From Paenibacillus tyrphae (lineage in GTDB: Bacteria; Bacillota; Bacilli; Paenibacillales; NBRC-103111), in assembly GCF_024158745.1 (NCBI RefSeq), contig NZ_JAMZAW010000028.1:32877-96876 (forward strand): a stretch of DNA of 64,000 nucleotides, written 5' to 3'. Below are positions 52,937 through 62,228 of the stretch, in pieces. The notes under the pieces are model-generated. The model was given only the letters and a program-made list of their open reading frames with translations, did not search any database and was not told where the DNA came from. Within the stretch, counting starts at the first letter, position 1; each line of letters begins with the position of its first letter. The translations under genes and the position numbers were made by a program.

Positions 52937-53323
52937 CTATTTTTTGAAACGAGCATGGATATTGTTATGCTTATAGGTCCCTGTCTCACTGAATTCGATC
53001 AACTCCATTGAGATCGCCAAATAACGTTTATTCCAAAAATCTGCAAAATGTGTCTTGATCATGTCGAATAGTTCATCGCACACAGCTTTCTTATCTGACT
53101 CGGATCTACCGGCTCCAATTTTTAGAGTGACATGAACGAACGCGTCGTCCTCTGCCCCGTCGGCGATACAGTAATCGTGGATTTCGATAGCTCTCGATCG
53201 AATACCTCCAATAGGGAAAATATCGCTTCGAGAGATTAAAACGCTATTGATTTTTCGGAGCAGACTGGGAATATCCCCCTCAACCTTAACGTTATTCGTA
53301 TATTCAATGATAATATGAGGCAT
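52937..53323 (-). CDS. hpaF: 5-carboxymethyl-2-hydroxymuconate isomerase
   Basis: 128 residues from the ATG at 53323 (AAAGGAG 7 bases before); a longer frame lacks a ribosome binding site. It begins MPHIIIEYTNN with the catalytic N-terminal Pro2 of the tautomerase/CHMI fold, and continues with the family's RAIEIHDYCIADG, AFVHVTLKIGAGRS and KRYLAISMELIEF. It interconverts 5-carboxymethyl-2-hydroxymuconate and 5-oxo-pent-3-ene-1,2,5-tricarboxylate in homoprotocatechuate breakdown. Last gene of the pathway operon. Confidence 0.92.
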   Translation of the reverse strand: MPHIIIEYTNNVKVEGDIPSLLRKINSVLISRSDIFPIGGIRSRAIEIHDYCIADGAEDDAFVHVTLKIGAGRSESDKKAVCDELFDMIKTHFADFWNKRYLAISMELIEFSETGTYKHNNIHARFKK

Positions 53324-53336
53324 ACCTTGGCTCCTT

Positions 53337-54083
53337 TCAATAAGAGTCGCCAACGATTGTATTTACTAATCTCCCAATGCCATCGATCTCAGTAACCACT
53401 TCGTCCCCAACGGCTGTATCAACCAATCCCTCGGGTGTTCCGGTCAAAATGATATCTCCCGCATTTAATGTCATAAAGCTGCTCAAATACTGGATGAGAT
53501 CCGGGATGTCAAAAATCATATCTTTTGTTGTCCCTTTCTGAGTCAACTTTCCGTTAACGTAGGTACGGAGGGTAAGATTCATTGGATCACCCACATCGTT
53601 AGCATCAACCAACCATGGGCCGATTGGAGTACAAGTATCTCGATTCTTTACCTTTAAGTTCGGTCGGTAGTAATTTTCTAAATAGTCACGGATCGCGTAG
53701 TCATTTGCAACGGTATAACCTGCAACATAATGATATGCCTCTTCACGCTTAACCCTTCGGGCAGGTCGACCAATGACAACGGCTAATTCACACTCATAGT
53801 GCATATATGTCACATCTGGTGGACGATAGGTCTGGGCACGATGGCCCACGAAGGTATTGGGGCCTTTTAGAAAGACCAGTGGCTCTGTTGGAGCATTGAA
53901 TGCCAGTTCTTTGGCATGATCAGCATAATTCAGTCCCAACGCGAAAACTGTTCGGGGCTGCACAGGGGGAAGCCAAACTACTTCATGTTCATCCACTATT
54001 CGTCCATCAGCGAGTTTGAGCCGATTTTCTACTTCTATTGCCTCATGGATAGCTCCGAGATATGCTACACGGGCTTTTTTCAT
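53337..54083 (-). CDS. hpaG: HpaG-type fumarylacetoacetate hydrolase-family protein, copy 2
   Basis: 248 residues. FAH fold: ALGLNYADHAKEL, FLKGPNTFVG, YECELAVVIGRPARRV (metal Glu pair), YAIRDYLENYYRPNLKVKNRDTCTPIGPWLVD, and GDIILTGTPEGL. This is the pattern of 5-oxopent-3-ene-1,2,5-tricarboxylate decarboxylase / 2-hydroxyhepta-2,4-diene-1,7-dioate isomerase. In enterobacteria HpaG is one protein with two such halves; here they are separate genes, overlapping by 4 bases (ATGA). Probably acts as a heteromer with the next protein. Confidence 0.88.
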   Translation of the reverse strand: MKKARVAYLGAIHEAIEVENRLKLADGRIVDEHEVVWLPPVQPRTVFALGLNYADHAKELAFNAPTEPLVFLKGPNTFVGHRAQTYRPPDVTYMHYECELAVVIGRPARRVKREEAYHYVAGYTVANDYAIRDYLENYYRPNLKVKNRDTCTPIGPWLVDANDVGDPMNLTLRTYVNGKLTQKGTTKDMIFDIPDLIQYLSSFMTLNAGDIILTGTPEGLVDTAVGDEVVTEIDGIGRLVNTIVGDSY

Positions 54084-54871
54084 AATACGCCCCCCGCTAC
54101 CAGTTCGTGCTCATATACAATTGTATTTTCCAAACTGCCGATACCCTCGATTTCTATCCGAACACGATCACCGGCCTTCGCGAGCGGTGCGCCTTCCGGT
54201 ACACCCACTAGTAGAGTATCACCCTCGTTCAAGGTCATAAAATCCGTAATATCTGAAATTAGGCGTGCTACTGAACGGATCAGGTTAGCTGTAGTATTCT
54301 CCTGTCGCAAGTCCCCATTGATGAACACACGTATATTCAGCGAATCCGGATCTGTCACCGCATCACGTTCGATCACCCAGGGACCTATCGGGCAGAAGCC
54401 ATCTCGCGCCTTTTGGCTCACCGCCGGACGGTAAACACTCTTGTGCGGAATACTCACATCATTGACGACCGTATAACCTGCTACATATTCCAGTGCCTGA
54501 TCCTCACTAACACGTGTCGCTGTGTGACCGATTACTACACCCAAGGCAGCACCTATTTCTAATTCTGAAACATCAGCAGGCAGCGGAATGGGCATACCAT
54601 GCCCGATAACTGTGTTCAATGGTTTAATATAGAGAATTGGCGCCTGGGGGGGGGCATGATAAGGAGCCTCATGGATTGCTTTACCAAGTGCTTCAAGAGC
54701 GCCCTTATAATTTAGTAGCACACCCCAGATTGTTCCTGACACCGGTGCCTCCCATGGAAGAACATCAACATTGTAGAGCTTCCCGTTAAGCTCTACAATA
54801 TGGTCCGTTGGGTTCACATTAACTTCGTCTACATGCTCACCCCGTCGCAATTTGATCTTTGCTTTACTCAT
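54080..54871 (-). CDS. hpaG: HpaG-type fumarylacetoacetate hydrolase-family protein, copy 1
   Basis: 263 residues; GGAG precedes the ATG by 8 bases. FAH fold: TIWGVLLNYKGALEALG, YIKPLNTVIGHG, ELEIGAALGVVIGHTATRV, VPEGAPLAKAGDRVRIEIEGIGSLENTIV. Compared with copy 2, one metal-site acid is replaced (EIGAALGVVIG where copy 2 has ECELAVVIG), so this half might be structural or less active, as in the two halves of fused HpaG. Cotranslated with copy 2 in the homoprotocatechuate operon. Confidence 0.85.
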   Translation of the reverse strand: MSKAKIKLRRGEHVDEVNVNPTDHIVELNGKLYNVDVLPWEAPVSGTIWGVLLNYKGALEALGKAIHEAPYHAPPQAPILYIKPLNTVIGHGMPIPLPADVSELEIGAALGVVIGHTATRVSEDQALEYVAGYTVVNDVSIPHKSVYRPAVSQKARDGFCPIGPWVIERDAVTDPDSLNIRVFINGDLRQENTTANLIRSVARLISDITDFMTLNEGDTLLVGVPEGAPLAKAGDRVRIEIEGIGSLENTIVYEHELVAGGVL

Positions 54872-54910
54872 CTACGCTACTCCTTCAATAAAATAATGAT
54901 TAAAACCGCG

Positions 54911-56350
54911 CTAATTTCGGTTAATGATCACTAATTTCAATTCTGTCATTTCCTCTATAGCATATTTAATCCCTTCTCGACCAAATCCGCTTTCCTTGAC
55001 CCCGCCATAGGGCATATGATCTACTCGAAATGTAGGAATGTCATTAATAAGGACACCGCCAACATGGAGTTGTTCAGCAGCATCAAACGCTGTATGCACA
55101 TTGTTTGTATATATCCCGGCTTGCAAGCCAAATCGCGAAAAATTAACTAATTCTATCGCTTCCTCAATAGACTGAACCTTATTCACGACAACGATAGGTG
55201 CAAACACTTCCTGACAAGAGACCTTAAGGTGTGGATTCGCATTTAAAATGATTGTCGGGTAAAGAATATTCCCCTCAGCTTTTCCACCCGCGGCTACTTT
55301 CGCTCCACCGTTTTTAGCCTCCTCAATCCATTGAAGAGTCCGCTGAATATCATTCGGAGAAATTAAAGCGGAGATATCTGTTTCCGGGTCAAGAGGATCA
55401 CCCACTTTCAATTTTTCGGTTGCAAGGACAAATTTTTCATAAAAATCCTTGTAGATGTCTTCATGAACATACACCCGTTGCAATGAAATACAAACCTGAC
55501 CTTGGTTGGAAAACGCGCCGATAACGCAGCGAGGAATAACCTTGTCAATATTCACATCCTTATCGATAATCAAGGCAGCATTAGATCCCAGTTCTAACGT
55601 TACACGCTTTAATCCAGCTTTGTTGCGAATCCCAATCCCAACCTCGGGGCTTCCTGTAAATGTAATCATGCTGACTCGCGGATCAGTGACCAATTTATCT
55701 CCAACAATACGTCCGCTACCAGTGACCACATTTAAAGCTCCGTCAGGCAACCCCGCTTCGTGTAAGAGTTCAGCCAGAAATAGGGAAGAAAGCGGAGTTT
55801 GGCTTGCCGGTTTCAGCACAACCGGGTTTCCAGATGCAATCGCGGGACCGATCTTGTGCGCCACTAAGTTCATTGGGAAGTTAAAAGGAGTAATCGCTCC
55901 AACGACCCCGATCGGTTCACGGGTTGTGTAAGCGACTCTTCGCTCCCCTCCGGGTGCCGCATCCAGTGGAAGGGTTTCCCCATGAATCCTTTTCGCTTCT
56001 TCTGCTGCGAATTTATAGGTTTGAATGGTGCGAGCCACTTCCCCTTTTGCGGTTGTAATGGGTTTTGCCGCTTCCAAAGCGATGATAGAGGCCGCTTCTT
56101 CTGCTCTTTCTTCAAAAAGCTGCACCAGTCTTTCCAGGATTAATGCGCGTTGATGCGCTGGCATCTGAGCCATGATCGTTCTCGCTTGAAAAGCGGAGTC
56201 GATGGCATAATCTACTTCTTCCTCCGTTGCGAAAGGTATCTCTGCAATGACTTCATTAGTATAAGGCGATGTGAGCTTCGTATATTCTTTGGTTGCTATC
56301 CATTCCCCACGGATGAACAATTTTTTTCTTAACTCCGTACAAGAAGACAT
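54911..56350 (-). CDS. Aldehyde dehydrogenase, probably succinate-semialdehyde or similar
   Basis: 479 residues. NAD(P)-binding and catalytic elements: GAITPFNFPMNLVAHKIGPA, TFTGSPEVGIGIR, general base Glu in RVTLELGSNAALIID, nucleophile Cys in SNQGQVCISLQRVYV, and PYGGVKESGFGREG. The catalytic Cys region resembles the GapN/lactaldehyde/succinate-semialdehyde groups more than HpaE. As the homoprotocatechuate route ends in pyruvate plus succinate semialdehyde, oxidation of the latter is the likeliest job. A relic of a closely related gene lies at 33458-33523, next to hpaB. Confidence 0.85.
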   Translation of the reverse strand: MSSCTELRKKLFIRGEWIATKEYTKLTSPYTNEVIAEIPFATEEEVDYAIDSAFQARTIMAQMPAHQRALILERLVQLFEERAEEAASIIALEAAKPITTAKGEVARTIQTYKFAAEEAKRIHGETLPLDAAPGGERRVAYTTREPIGVVGAITPFNFPMNLVAHKIGPAIASGNPVVLKPASQTPLSSLFLAELLHEAGLPDGALNVVTGSGRIVGDKLVTDPRVSMITFTGSPEVGIGIRNKAGLKRVTLELGSNAALIIDKDVNIDKVIPRCVIGAFSNQGQVCISLQRVYVHEDIYKDFYEKFVLATEKLKVGDPLDPETDISALISPNDIQRTLQWIEEAKNGGAKVAAGGKAEGNILYPTIILNANPHLKVSCQEVFAPIVVVNKVQSIEEAIELVNFSRFGLQAGIYTNNVHTAFDAAEQLHVGGVLINDIPTFRVDHMPYGGVKESGFGREGIKYAIEEMTELKLVIINRN

Positions 56351-56380
56351 CAGTAACAGACACCTCTTTTCTTATGCATA

Positions 56381-57376
56381 TCATCGTTTTTGCTTCTTGA
56401 ATTCGGGTGGCATAAGCGGTTCCCCAATTTCCATTAACTCTCCGGTTAAAATATTTTGAACAGGCATTGCTTCCTTTTTCCAGCTTACCGGAGGCTCCGC
56501 CCCCCATAAGGTAGCCCGTTGCGGATCACTTAAATGCCATTTAATCGGATCCCAATCCGGATCACCGGTAAAGTAATCATTAGTATATAGTTCCATTCGA
56601 TGACCGTCCGGATCACGCAGGTAAACAAAAAAAGCATTTGAAGTCCCATGTCGTCCAGGCGTACGTTCTATATTCGCATAGTATCCACAACTTGCTAAAT
56701 GATCGCAGGCATCTAAAATGGATTTTGAATCTTCCATCCAGAACCCAATATGATGTAAACGTGGTCCTTTCTCATGGATTAGAGCCAGGTCATGCACACT
56801 CGGTTTGCGATGTAACCAACTAGCCCATAACCGTTCATTTTCTATCGAACCTGTAACCGTATACTCGGAACATTGGAATCCCATATTTTCCGTGTACCAT
56901 TGATTAACCAAATCAATATCGCGAACATTACAATTGGCATGATCGATACGCTTAACTTTTGCCCCAATCTGCTTGTTAAATTTTTGAAGCATAAATTCTG
57001 CCTTTTCCATTTCGCAAAAGAACTCTACAGGAATTCCCCCTGGGTCTTGAATACGGATGGCTCTCCCTTGTCCTTTTTCTTCTCCTTTGGCAAGCAAACG
57101 TATCGGTAGGTTTTGGGTAACAAAAAATTCGGCTAATCGATCTAATTCTTCTTCCGATCCAACCCGATAAGATATATGATTGACACTTGGCACATCTGCC
57201 TTTGTCAGGACAAGGCAGTGATGATTGGCATCCTCAATCGCACGTAAATAAATATGATTGGAGTCCGAATCGGTTTCAAAAAAGCCCAGACCGTTTATAT
57301 AGAAATCTCTTGCTCGTTCAAGATCTGTAACATTGAATTCCGCATGCGCCAGACGAATAATGTCGAATTTCAACAC
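56381..57376 (-). CDS. hpaD: 3,4-dihydroxyphenylacetate 2,3-dioxygenase (extradiol type)
   Basis: 331 residues starting with GTG at 57376 (GGAGG 7 bases upstream). Two vicinal-oxygen-chelate domains are present: residues 1-130 (RLAHAEFNVTDLERARDFYINGLGF) and 140-300, with the iron ligands in RIDHANCNVRD (His), LHHIGFWMED (His) and DGHRMELYTND (Glu). It cleaves homoprotocatechuate between ring carbons 2 and 3 to 5-carboxymethyl-2-hydroxymuconate semialdehyde. The C-terminal tail with WGAEPP is typical of the Gram-positive HpaD/HPCD group. Confidence 0.93.
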   Translation of the reverse strand: MLKFDIIRLAHAEFNVTDLERARDFYINGLGFFETDSDSNHIYLRAIEDANHHCLVLTKADVPSVNHISYRVGSEEELDRLAEFFVTQNLPIRLLAKGEEKGQGRAIRIQDPGGIPVEFFCEMEKAEFMLQKFNKQIGAKVKRIDHANCNVRDIDLVNQWYTENMGFQCSEYTVTGSIENERLWASWLHRKPSVHDLALIHEKGPRLHHIGFWMEDSKSILDACDHLASCGYYANIERTPGRHGTSNAFFVYLRDPDGHRMELYTNDYFTGDPDWDPIKWHLSDPQRATLWGAEPPVSWKKEAMPVQNILTGELMEIGEPLMPPEFKKQKR

Positions 57377-57418
57377 ACTTCACCCTCCTTTATAATGCTT
57401 ATAGCCAACAATAGTGGC

Positions 57419-58930
57419 CTAGTTAGATTTTATAATTTTTGAATTTTTTGGTATACCAAACTTCGGGATATGATGATCCCCAATAGCGACATGAATAACT
57501 TGAGCTTCCGTATAAAATTCAAAAGCATAATGGCCACCCTCACGACCAATACCACTATTTTTCGTTCCACCAAATGGAATGCGCAAATCCCTCACATTTT
57601 GCGAATTGATCCAAACCATACCACTTTCTACAGCTTGAGCCAGCCGATGTCCGCGTTTGATATCACTGGTCCATACATAAGCTGCCAATCCATATCGAAT
57701 ATCATTAGCCATCTCCAGCACTTCCTGCTCTGTATCGAAAGGAATCACCGCCATGACCGGTCCGAAAATTTCTTCCTGGGCTACTCTCATTTGGTTTGTA
57801 CAATTCAACAAAAGGGTTGGTGCAACATAGTTACCTTCGCGGAATTCATCTGGAATCGATCCACTAACTACTTCTGCACCTTCCTCATGGGCAATGTCAA
57901 TATATTTGATAACATTTTGCCAATGCTTTTTATGAATAAGCGGCCCCACTTCCGTAGACGGTTCCATCGGATCCCCGACCACAATATTGGATACACGCTC
58001 TTTTAGTGCCTCTACAAACGAATCATAGATCGGTTTTTGTAAAAAAAGTCGGGAATTAGCTGTGCAACGTTCCCCATTGAAAGAGAAGACTCCCCATACT
58101 ACCGCATCCAGTGCACTTTCCAAATCGGCGTCGGCAAATATAATTGCCGGAGATTTCCCTCCTAACTCCATGGATGTCTTCTTTAACGTATCTGCGCTAT
58201 TTTTAATAATTTCAGATCCTGTAGAGGTTTCGCCGGTAAAGGAAATCAATCGAACGTCGGGATGTGCAACCAAAGATGCTCCGGCAGTTTCGCCAAAACC
58301 ATGTACGACGTTAAATACCCCTTCCGGTAAGCCCACCTCATTGATAATTTCCGCCAGCTTATTCGCTGTTAAAGGAGACCACTCAGCAGGTTTTAATACG
58401 ACAGTATTACCTGTAGCTAACGCCGGGGCCACTTTCCAGGTTTCCAACATAAATGGAGCATTCCAAGGGGTAATCAACCCAGCCACTCCGATCGGCTTAT
58501 GAATGGTATAATTGATAAAATCGCCATCCACTTGGTAGGCTTCACCTACCATACGACTCTTGACCATTTCGGCGTAAAAACGAAAGTTCTCTGCAGCACG
58601 AGCAGCCATTTTTTTGGTTTGACTAATGGGCAATCCAGTATCCAAAGATTCGAGGTAAGATAATTCTTCCCCATTAGCTTCAATCTTTTCCGCAATCATA
58701 ACGATATACTTCATTCGTTCTGCAACACCCATCTTACCCCATGGTCCCTGCTCAAAGGCCTTCTTGGCCGCCCTGACCGCTAAATCAATATCTTCCTTAA
58801 AACCTTCAGCAACGGTATTCAGAACCTGATTTCGAAAAGGGCTAATATTTTCAAAAGTTTTTCCGGCAATACCCGAAACAAATTGACCGTTGATATAGTG
58901 ACGAACTGGACTCACCTGAAACTTACTCAT
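57419..58930 (-). CDS. hpaE: 5-carboxymethyl-2-hydroxymuconic-semialdehyde dehydrogenase
   Basis: 503 residues; AGGAGG precedes the ATG. Family elements: HYINGQFVSGIAGKTFENISPF, GLITPWNAPFMLETWKVAPALA, TSMELGGKSPAIIFADADLE (base), FNGERCTANSRLFLQ (Cys nucleophile) and the HpaE-specific LRIPFGGTKNSGIGREGGHYAFEFYTE and HVAIGDHHIPKFG end. It oxidises the HpaD product. Parts of a second copy, fused to a DapA-like relic, lie at 35038-35390. Confidence 0.92.
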   Translation of the reverse strand: MSKFQVSPVRHYINGQFVSGIAGKTFENISPFRNQVLNTVAEGFKEDIDLAVRAAKKAFEQGPWGKMGVAERMKYIVMIAEKIEANGEELSYLESLDTGLPISQTKKMAARAAENFRFYAEMVKSRMVGEAYQVDGDFINYTIHKPIGVAGLITPWNAPFMLETWKVAPALATGNTVVLKPAEWSPLTANKLAEIINEVGLPEGVFNVVHGFGETAGASLVAHPDVRLISFTGETSTGSEIIKNSADTLKKTSMELGGKSPAIIFADADLESALDAVVWGVFSFNGERCTANSRLFLQKPIYDSFVEALKERVSNIVVGDPMEPSTEVGPLIHKKHWQNVIKYIDIAHEEGAEVVSGSIPDEFREGNYVAPTLLLNCTNQMRVAQEEIFGPVMAVIPFDTEQEVLEMANDIRYGLAAYVWTSDIKRGHRLAQAVESGMVWINSQNVRDLRIPFGGTKNSGIGREGGHYAFEFYTEAQVIHVAIGDHHIPKFGIPKNSKIIKSN

Positions 58931-59125
58931 ATGGTATATCCTCCTTGTGTTAACTTCTCGCTACGAGACCAGACGGGACTAAGGGTTCCTTGAACTATTC
59001 ATTTGATTTTCCCTCCCACTTTTGCAGGAGGGATTTTTACGGTTGAACGCTCCAACAAGCGTGAGAAGTTGATTCTTAATCAAATTCCGAGAGTATATTA
59101 CAATGCGAAGCGTACCTCTTTTACT

Positions 59126-60040
59126 CTAAACTGCCGCTTTATCCAGCAATCCGTAGGAGATTAAGGTTTGTCGGATTTCGTCCTGCAATGACTGAGAAGG
59201 AGGTCCCATCGGGAGCCTTAAAGCTGGATTAATCAGTCCCATCATTCCCATTGCAGCCTTCAAAGGTCCAGGATTTGTATCCTTGAATAAAACATCATTT
59301 AACGGCATTAAGTCATAATGAAGTTGAATGGCCTTTTCTACATCCCCAGCAGCCCAGTAGTTATATACGTCTGCTACATCTTTTGGATGAATATTAGCCG
59401 TTGCACTAATGTAACCAGCACCGCCAATAGCTAACATTGGATAACAAAGGAGCTCAATCCCCGAGTAGAGTAAGAAATCTCGACCGCAATTCAGTAACAC
59501 GCGATTAACATGTTCAAAATCCTTATTTGATTCCTTTACTCCAATAATGTTTTTGCAATCTTCCGCCAGTCGCGCTAATGTCTTGACTTCCAGATTAGTC
59601 GCTGTTCTACCTGGGATATTATAAATAATGACCGGAATGTCTACGGAATCCGCAACAATTTTGAAATGTTTGTAAAGAGCCTGTTGATTCGGCTTATTGT
59701 AATAAGGGACGATGACCATCGCTGCATCCGCTCCCATCTCCTGAGCACGCTTCGTAAGATGCACCGTCTCTACATGATTCGTTGAACCGGTTCCAGGCAC
59801 AACCGGTACACGTCCAGCTGCTGTCTTAATAGCCGTTTCCATGACCAGTTCTCTTTCCTCGATAGTAAGAGAGCTCGGTTCACCTGTTGTTCCTGTAACG
59901 GATATTCCATGACTTCCGCTTTCAATATGCCAGTTAATCAAATTCTCCAATGCCTTTGTATCTACGTTCGTATTATCATCGAAAGGAGTAATAATCGGAG
60001 CAATCGATCCTCTTAAACGCTGCTTTTGTTCTTGATACAT
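59126..60040 (-). CDS. DapA-family aldolase, candidate 4-hydroxy-2-oxoheptane-1,7-dioate aldolase
   Basis: 304 residues; AGGAGG precedes the ATG. DapA/NAL fold: GSIAPIITPFDDNTNVD, GTTGEPSSL, YNKPNQQALYKHF, YNIPGRT, Schiff-base Lys in NIIGVKESN, and GGAGYISATANI. True dihydrodipicolinate synthase is possible from sequence alone. Its place inside the homoprotocatechuate operon, which has no HpaI/HpcH-type aldolase, makes it the likely enzyme for the final cleavage to pyruvate and succinate semialdehyde. A broken copy of a similar gene sits beside hpaB (35038-35390), which strengthens the link to the pathway. Confidence 0.82.
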   Translation of the reverse strand: MYQEQKQRLRGSIAPIITPFDDNTNVDTKALENLINWHIESGSHGISVTGTTGEPSSLTIEERELVMETAIKTAAGRVPVVPGTGSTNHVETVHLTKRAQEMGADAAMVIVPYYNKPNQQALYKHFKIVADSVDIPVIIYNIPGRTATNLEVKTLARLAEDCKNIIGVKESNKDFEHVNRVLLNCGRDFLLYSGIELLCYPMLAIGGAGYISATANIHPKDVADVYNYWAAGDVEKAIQLHYDLMPLNDVLFKDTNPGPLKAAMGMMGLINPALRLPMGPPSQSLQDEIRQTLISYGLLDKAAV

Positions 60041-60098
60041 AACAAAACCTCCTGAAATGGGATAATGATGATTTGAGCAAATGACAACTTGATTTTCA

Positions 60099-61343
60099 TT
60101 AAGTCAACTGAAGCTTCGCTCCCGTACGCCAGTCTATATCCCCTGGCAGAAACCCCGCTTTTGCTCGAATACTTGCATAATCAATAGGCTCATTGCGCCC
60201 AAAAATATCCTTCTCCTGCTCGTAATCGCGTAAAGCTTTCAACAATAAACGACGTGTTCTGGCAATTAAGGCATCACCCGATCCCAAAAACTCTTTGCTT
60301 CTGTCTACGATGGCTCCCATGCTTTCTTCAACAATAAAATCCTCAAAAATCAGTCCTCCAACTCCCGTCCAAGCTCCTTCTCTCATTTTCTTACGGTCTT
60401 GTAACCACCGGTTATCGAATGTTCCTTTAGGATTATAAAAGTTATTCGGATCCGGTCCAATAGTCGAATCAAAGAACGTAGGATCTACCGGTGCGTTCGG
60501 GTTGTAGGAGATATACCATTGGGCTGTATTCTCGTTATCTACCGGTACTGCCGCAATCATGAGCTTTGGAAAATTCCCAAATGGAATATATGTGAAAAAC
60601 GGAAAGATGTACTCCGTTACCCTTACGTATTGATTTCCGCTCGGCAAGTTTCGCAATGCAGCTGCCTTCAGTCCATACGAAACATGGTCTATTTCATAAA
60701 CGGCCGATGGATTTTCCATCATACTGACCCATTCATCTTTAGAGAGACTATCCACCAATGAATCATCATTCAAAATCCAATCCTTATGAAGCACGCCTGC
60801 ATGCACGGTATCAATCGTGGCTTCTAATCCCTGAACATAGTTACAAGTCGTATAGCCGACGCGAGAAAAAACATGACTATCAGGTAATTGATTGAACTCG
60901 AACATCGGAAAGGCAGGTGCTTCTCCATCCCCCAAATAAACCCAGATAATCGTTCCTGCTTCACGTACCGGATACGACTTTAATGGCACCTTTTTGCAGA
61001 ATGCATCATGCCGTTCAGCCGGTTCAGTCGGGACGTGGATTGTTTTTCCCGATACATGGAATTTCCAACCGTGGAAGATACATGTCAGAGAGCTTTCTTC
61101 GTTACGAGCAAGAAGGAGAGAACACCCACGATGCGGACAAGACTCATCAAAAACCCCTACTCGCCCATCCGTTGCTCGAAACGCCACAAAATTCTCACCA
61201 AACAAACGAACACGTACAGGGTCTCCATCGGCTGCCAGCGCTTCCGAACGACAAGCCGGAACCCAATATTGACGTAGGAATTTACCCATAGGGGCATCTC
61301 CTTCAACGTGGGTCATCAATTTGTTTTCCTCTTTGCTTAACAT
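60099..61343 (-). CDS. Rieske non-haem iron oxygenase, alpha-subunit type
   Basis: 414 residues; AAAGGAGG precedes the ATG. The Rieske [2Fe-2S] site is C-P-H-R-G-C ... C-I-F-H (SCPHRGCSLLLARNEES then LTCIFHGWKFH). The catalytic mononuclear iron site is in EATIDTVHAGVLHKDW (D and two H). The layout is that of the phthalate dioxygenase/vanillate demethylase-like group, in which the alpha subunit works with a separate reductase. No reductase gene is in the window. It may demethylate or hydroxylate an aromatic acid that feeds into homoprotocatechuate; the substrate is not known. Confidence 0.88.
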   Translation of the reverse strand: MLSKEENKLMTHVEGDAPMGKFLRQYWVPACRSEALAADGDPVRVRLFGENFVAFRATDGRVGVFDESCPHRGCSLLLARNEESSLTCIFHGWKFHVSGKTIHVPTEPAERHDAFCKKVPLKSYPVREAGTIIWVYLGDGEAPAFPMFEFNQLPDSHVFSRVGYTTCNYVQGLEATIDTVHAGVLHKDWILNDDSLVDSLSKDEWVSMMENPSAVYEIDHVSYGLKAAALRNLPSGNQYVRVTEYIFPFFTYIPFGNFPKLMIAAVPVDNENTAQWYISYNPNAPVDPTFFDSTIGPDPNNFYNPKGTFDNRWLQDRKKMREGAWTGVGGLIFEDFIVEESMGAIVDRSKEFLGSGDALIARTRRLLLKALRDYEQEKDIFGRNEPIDYASIRAKAGFLPGDIDWRTGAKLQLT

Positions 61344-61631
61344 GTTTATTCCTCCTTTGAAATTTAGAAATTTTATACCTCAAAGATCCGGCAAGCGCTT
61401 ACAAAATAATGACCTCGCTTGAAATAAGCTTCTCTTGCAGGCTCATTCATATAAAGCAATTATTATGCCAATAGATATTTGGGGATCTCTCAACATGAAT
61501 TCCAACAATTTTAGTTATTTGAGTGCTCATTCTTGATCAATATAATCATTTTTGAATGTTTCCAACATGGTTGTCCCACCTTCGACGCAGAATTTCTCCT
61601 AAGAAGAGTATAGGCCGTTGTGCACCGTAGT

Positions 61632-62171
61632 TTATAATGACCAAGTTATTCGATAGGTGAAATTATCCAACACCTCTACTTTTTTTTCTTTTACTCTGCA
61701 TAATTCCAAAATGCCCAAATATACACCTTCATACAATCTCATATGCAACTCCGGGTACTTGTCTGACGGTGGCAGGGATTGTATAATCACTTCTCCTTCT
61801 TCAATCGTCAAAAATTTCATGGGTGCAACTTCTTTGCCGCGTATAGAAGCTTTGAAAACTTCTTCATTAAACTTTAAAAATCCCAAAAGGTTATCCATTA
61901 AACTTTCTGGAAGTCCCATTGTAGAACGAATAGTAGGATATATTTTTTGTCCTAATGTGACCATAGCTCGATCCTTTGATAATGAAGCTGATCTGTATCT
62001 ACTCATTAATTCACAGTAGATGTCATAGTCATACCATCCTTCGGCCTCCAACTCTTTAAATCCTTTTCCTGTGTTCAGTTGAACAAATTCGTTTGCCTCT
62101 TCCTGCTGCGTTTTGTACACTCCCATTAAACTACAAAGCAAAGTGATGAATTTCCCACGTATTTCTGCCAT
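61632..62171 (-). CDS. Protein of unknown function (possible small-ligand-binding domain)
   Basis: 179 residues; GAGGAGG precedes the ATG. Mixed alpha/beta without membrane segments. A helical N-terminal half (GKGFKELEAEGWYDYDIYCELMSRYR, LGQKIYPTIRSTMG) is followed by a strand-rich end (EEGEVIIQSLPPSDKYPELHMRLYEGVYLGILELCRVKEKKVEVLDNFTYRITW). The overall shape recalls the haem-NO-binding/V4R-like group, in which a helical part and a small beta sheet bind a ligand, but no diagnostic motif is seen, so no family is claimed. It lies between a Rieske oxygenase and an aldehyde dehydrogenase and might be a sensor or accessory protein of that aromatic pathway. Confidence 0.7.
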   Translation of the reverse strand: MAEIRGKFITLLCSLMGVYKTQQEEANEFVQLNTGKGFKELEAEGWYDYDIYCELMSRYRSASLSKDRAMVTLGQKIYPTIRSTMGLPESLMDNLLGFLKFNEEVFKASIRGKEVAPMKFLTIEEGEVIIQSLPPSDKYPELHMRLYEGVYLGILELCRVKEKKVEVLDNFTYRITWSL

Positions 62172-62228
62172 GTTTACCTCCTCTTCGAAGATACGTAGTC
62201 AACAATGATCCTTTTCGTCTTAAATACA

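Noticed and set aside
59010..59045. Hairpin CCCTCC/GGAGGG as terminator between the DapA-like and hpaE genes
   Set aside because: The T-run is on the plus strand, where no gene precedes it; on the coding strand no U-tract follows, so at most an RNA stability or processing element.
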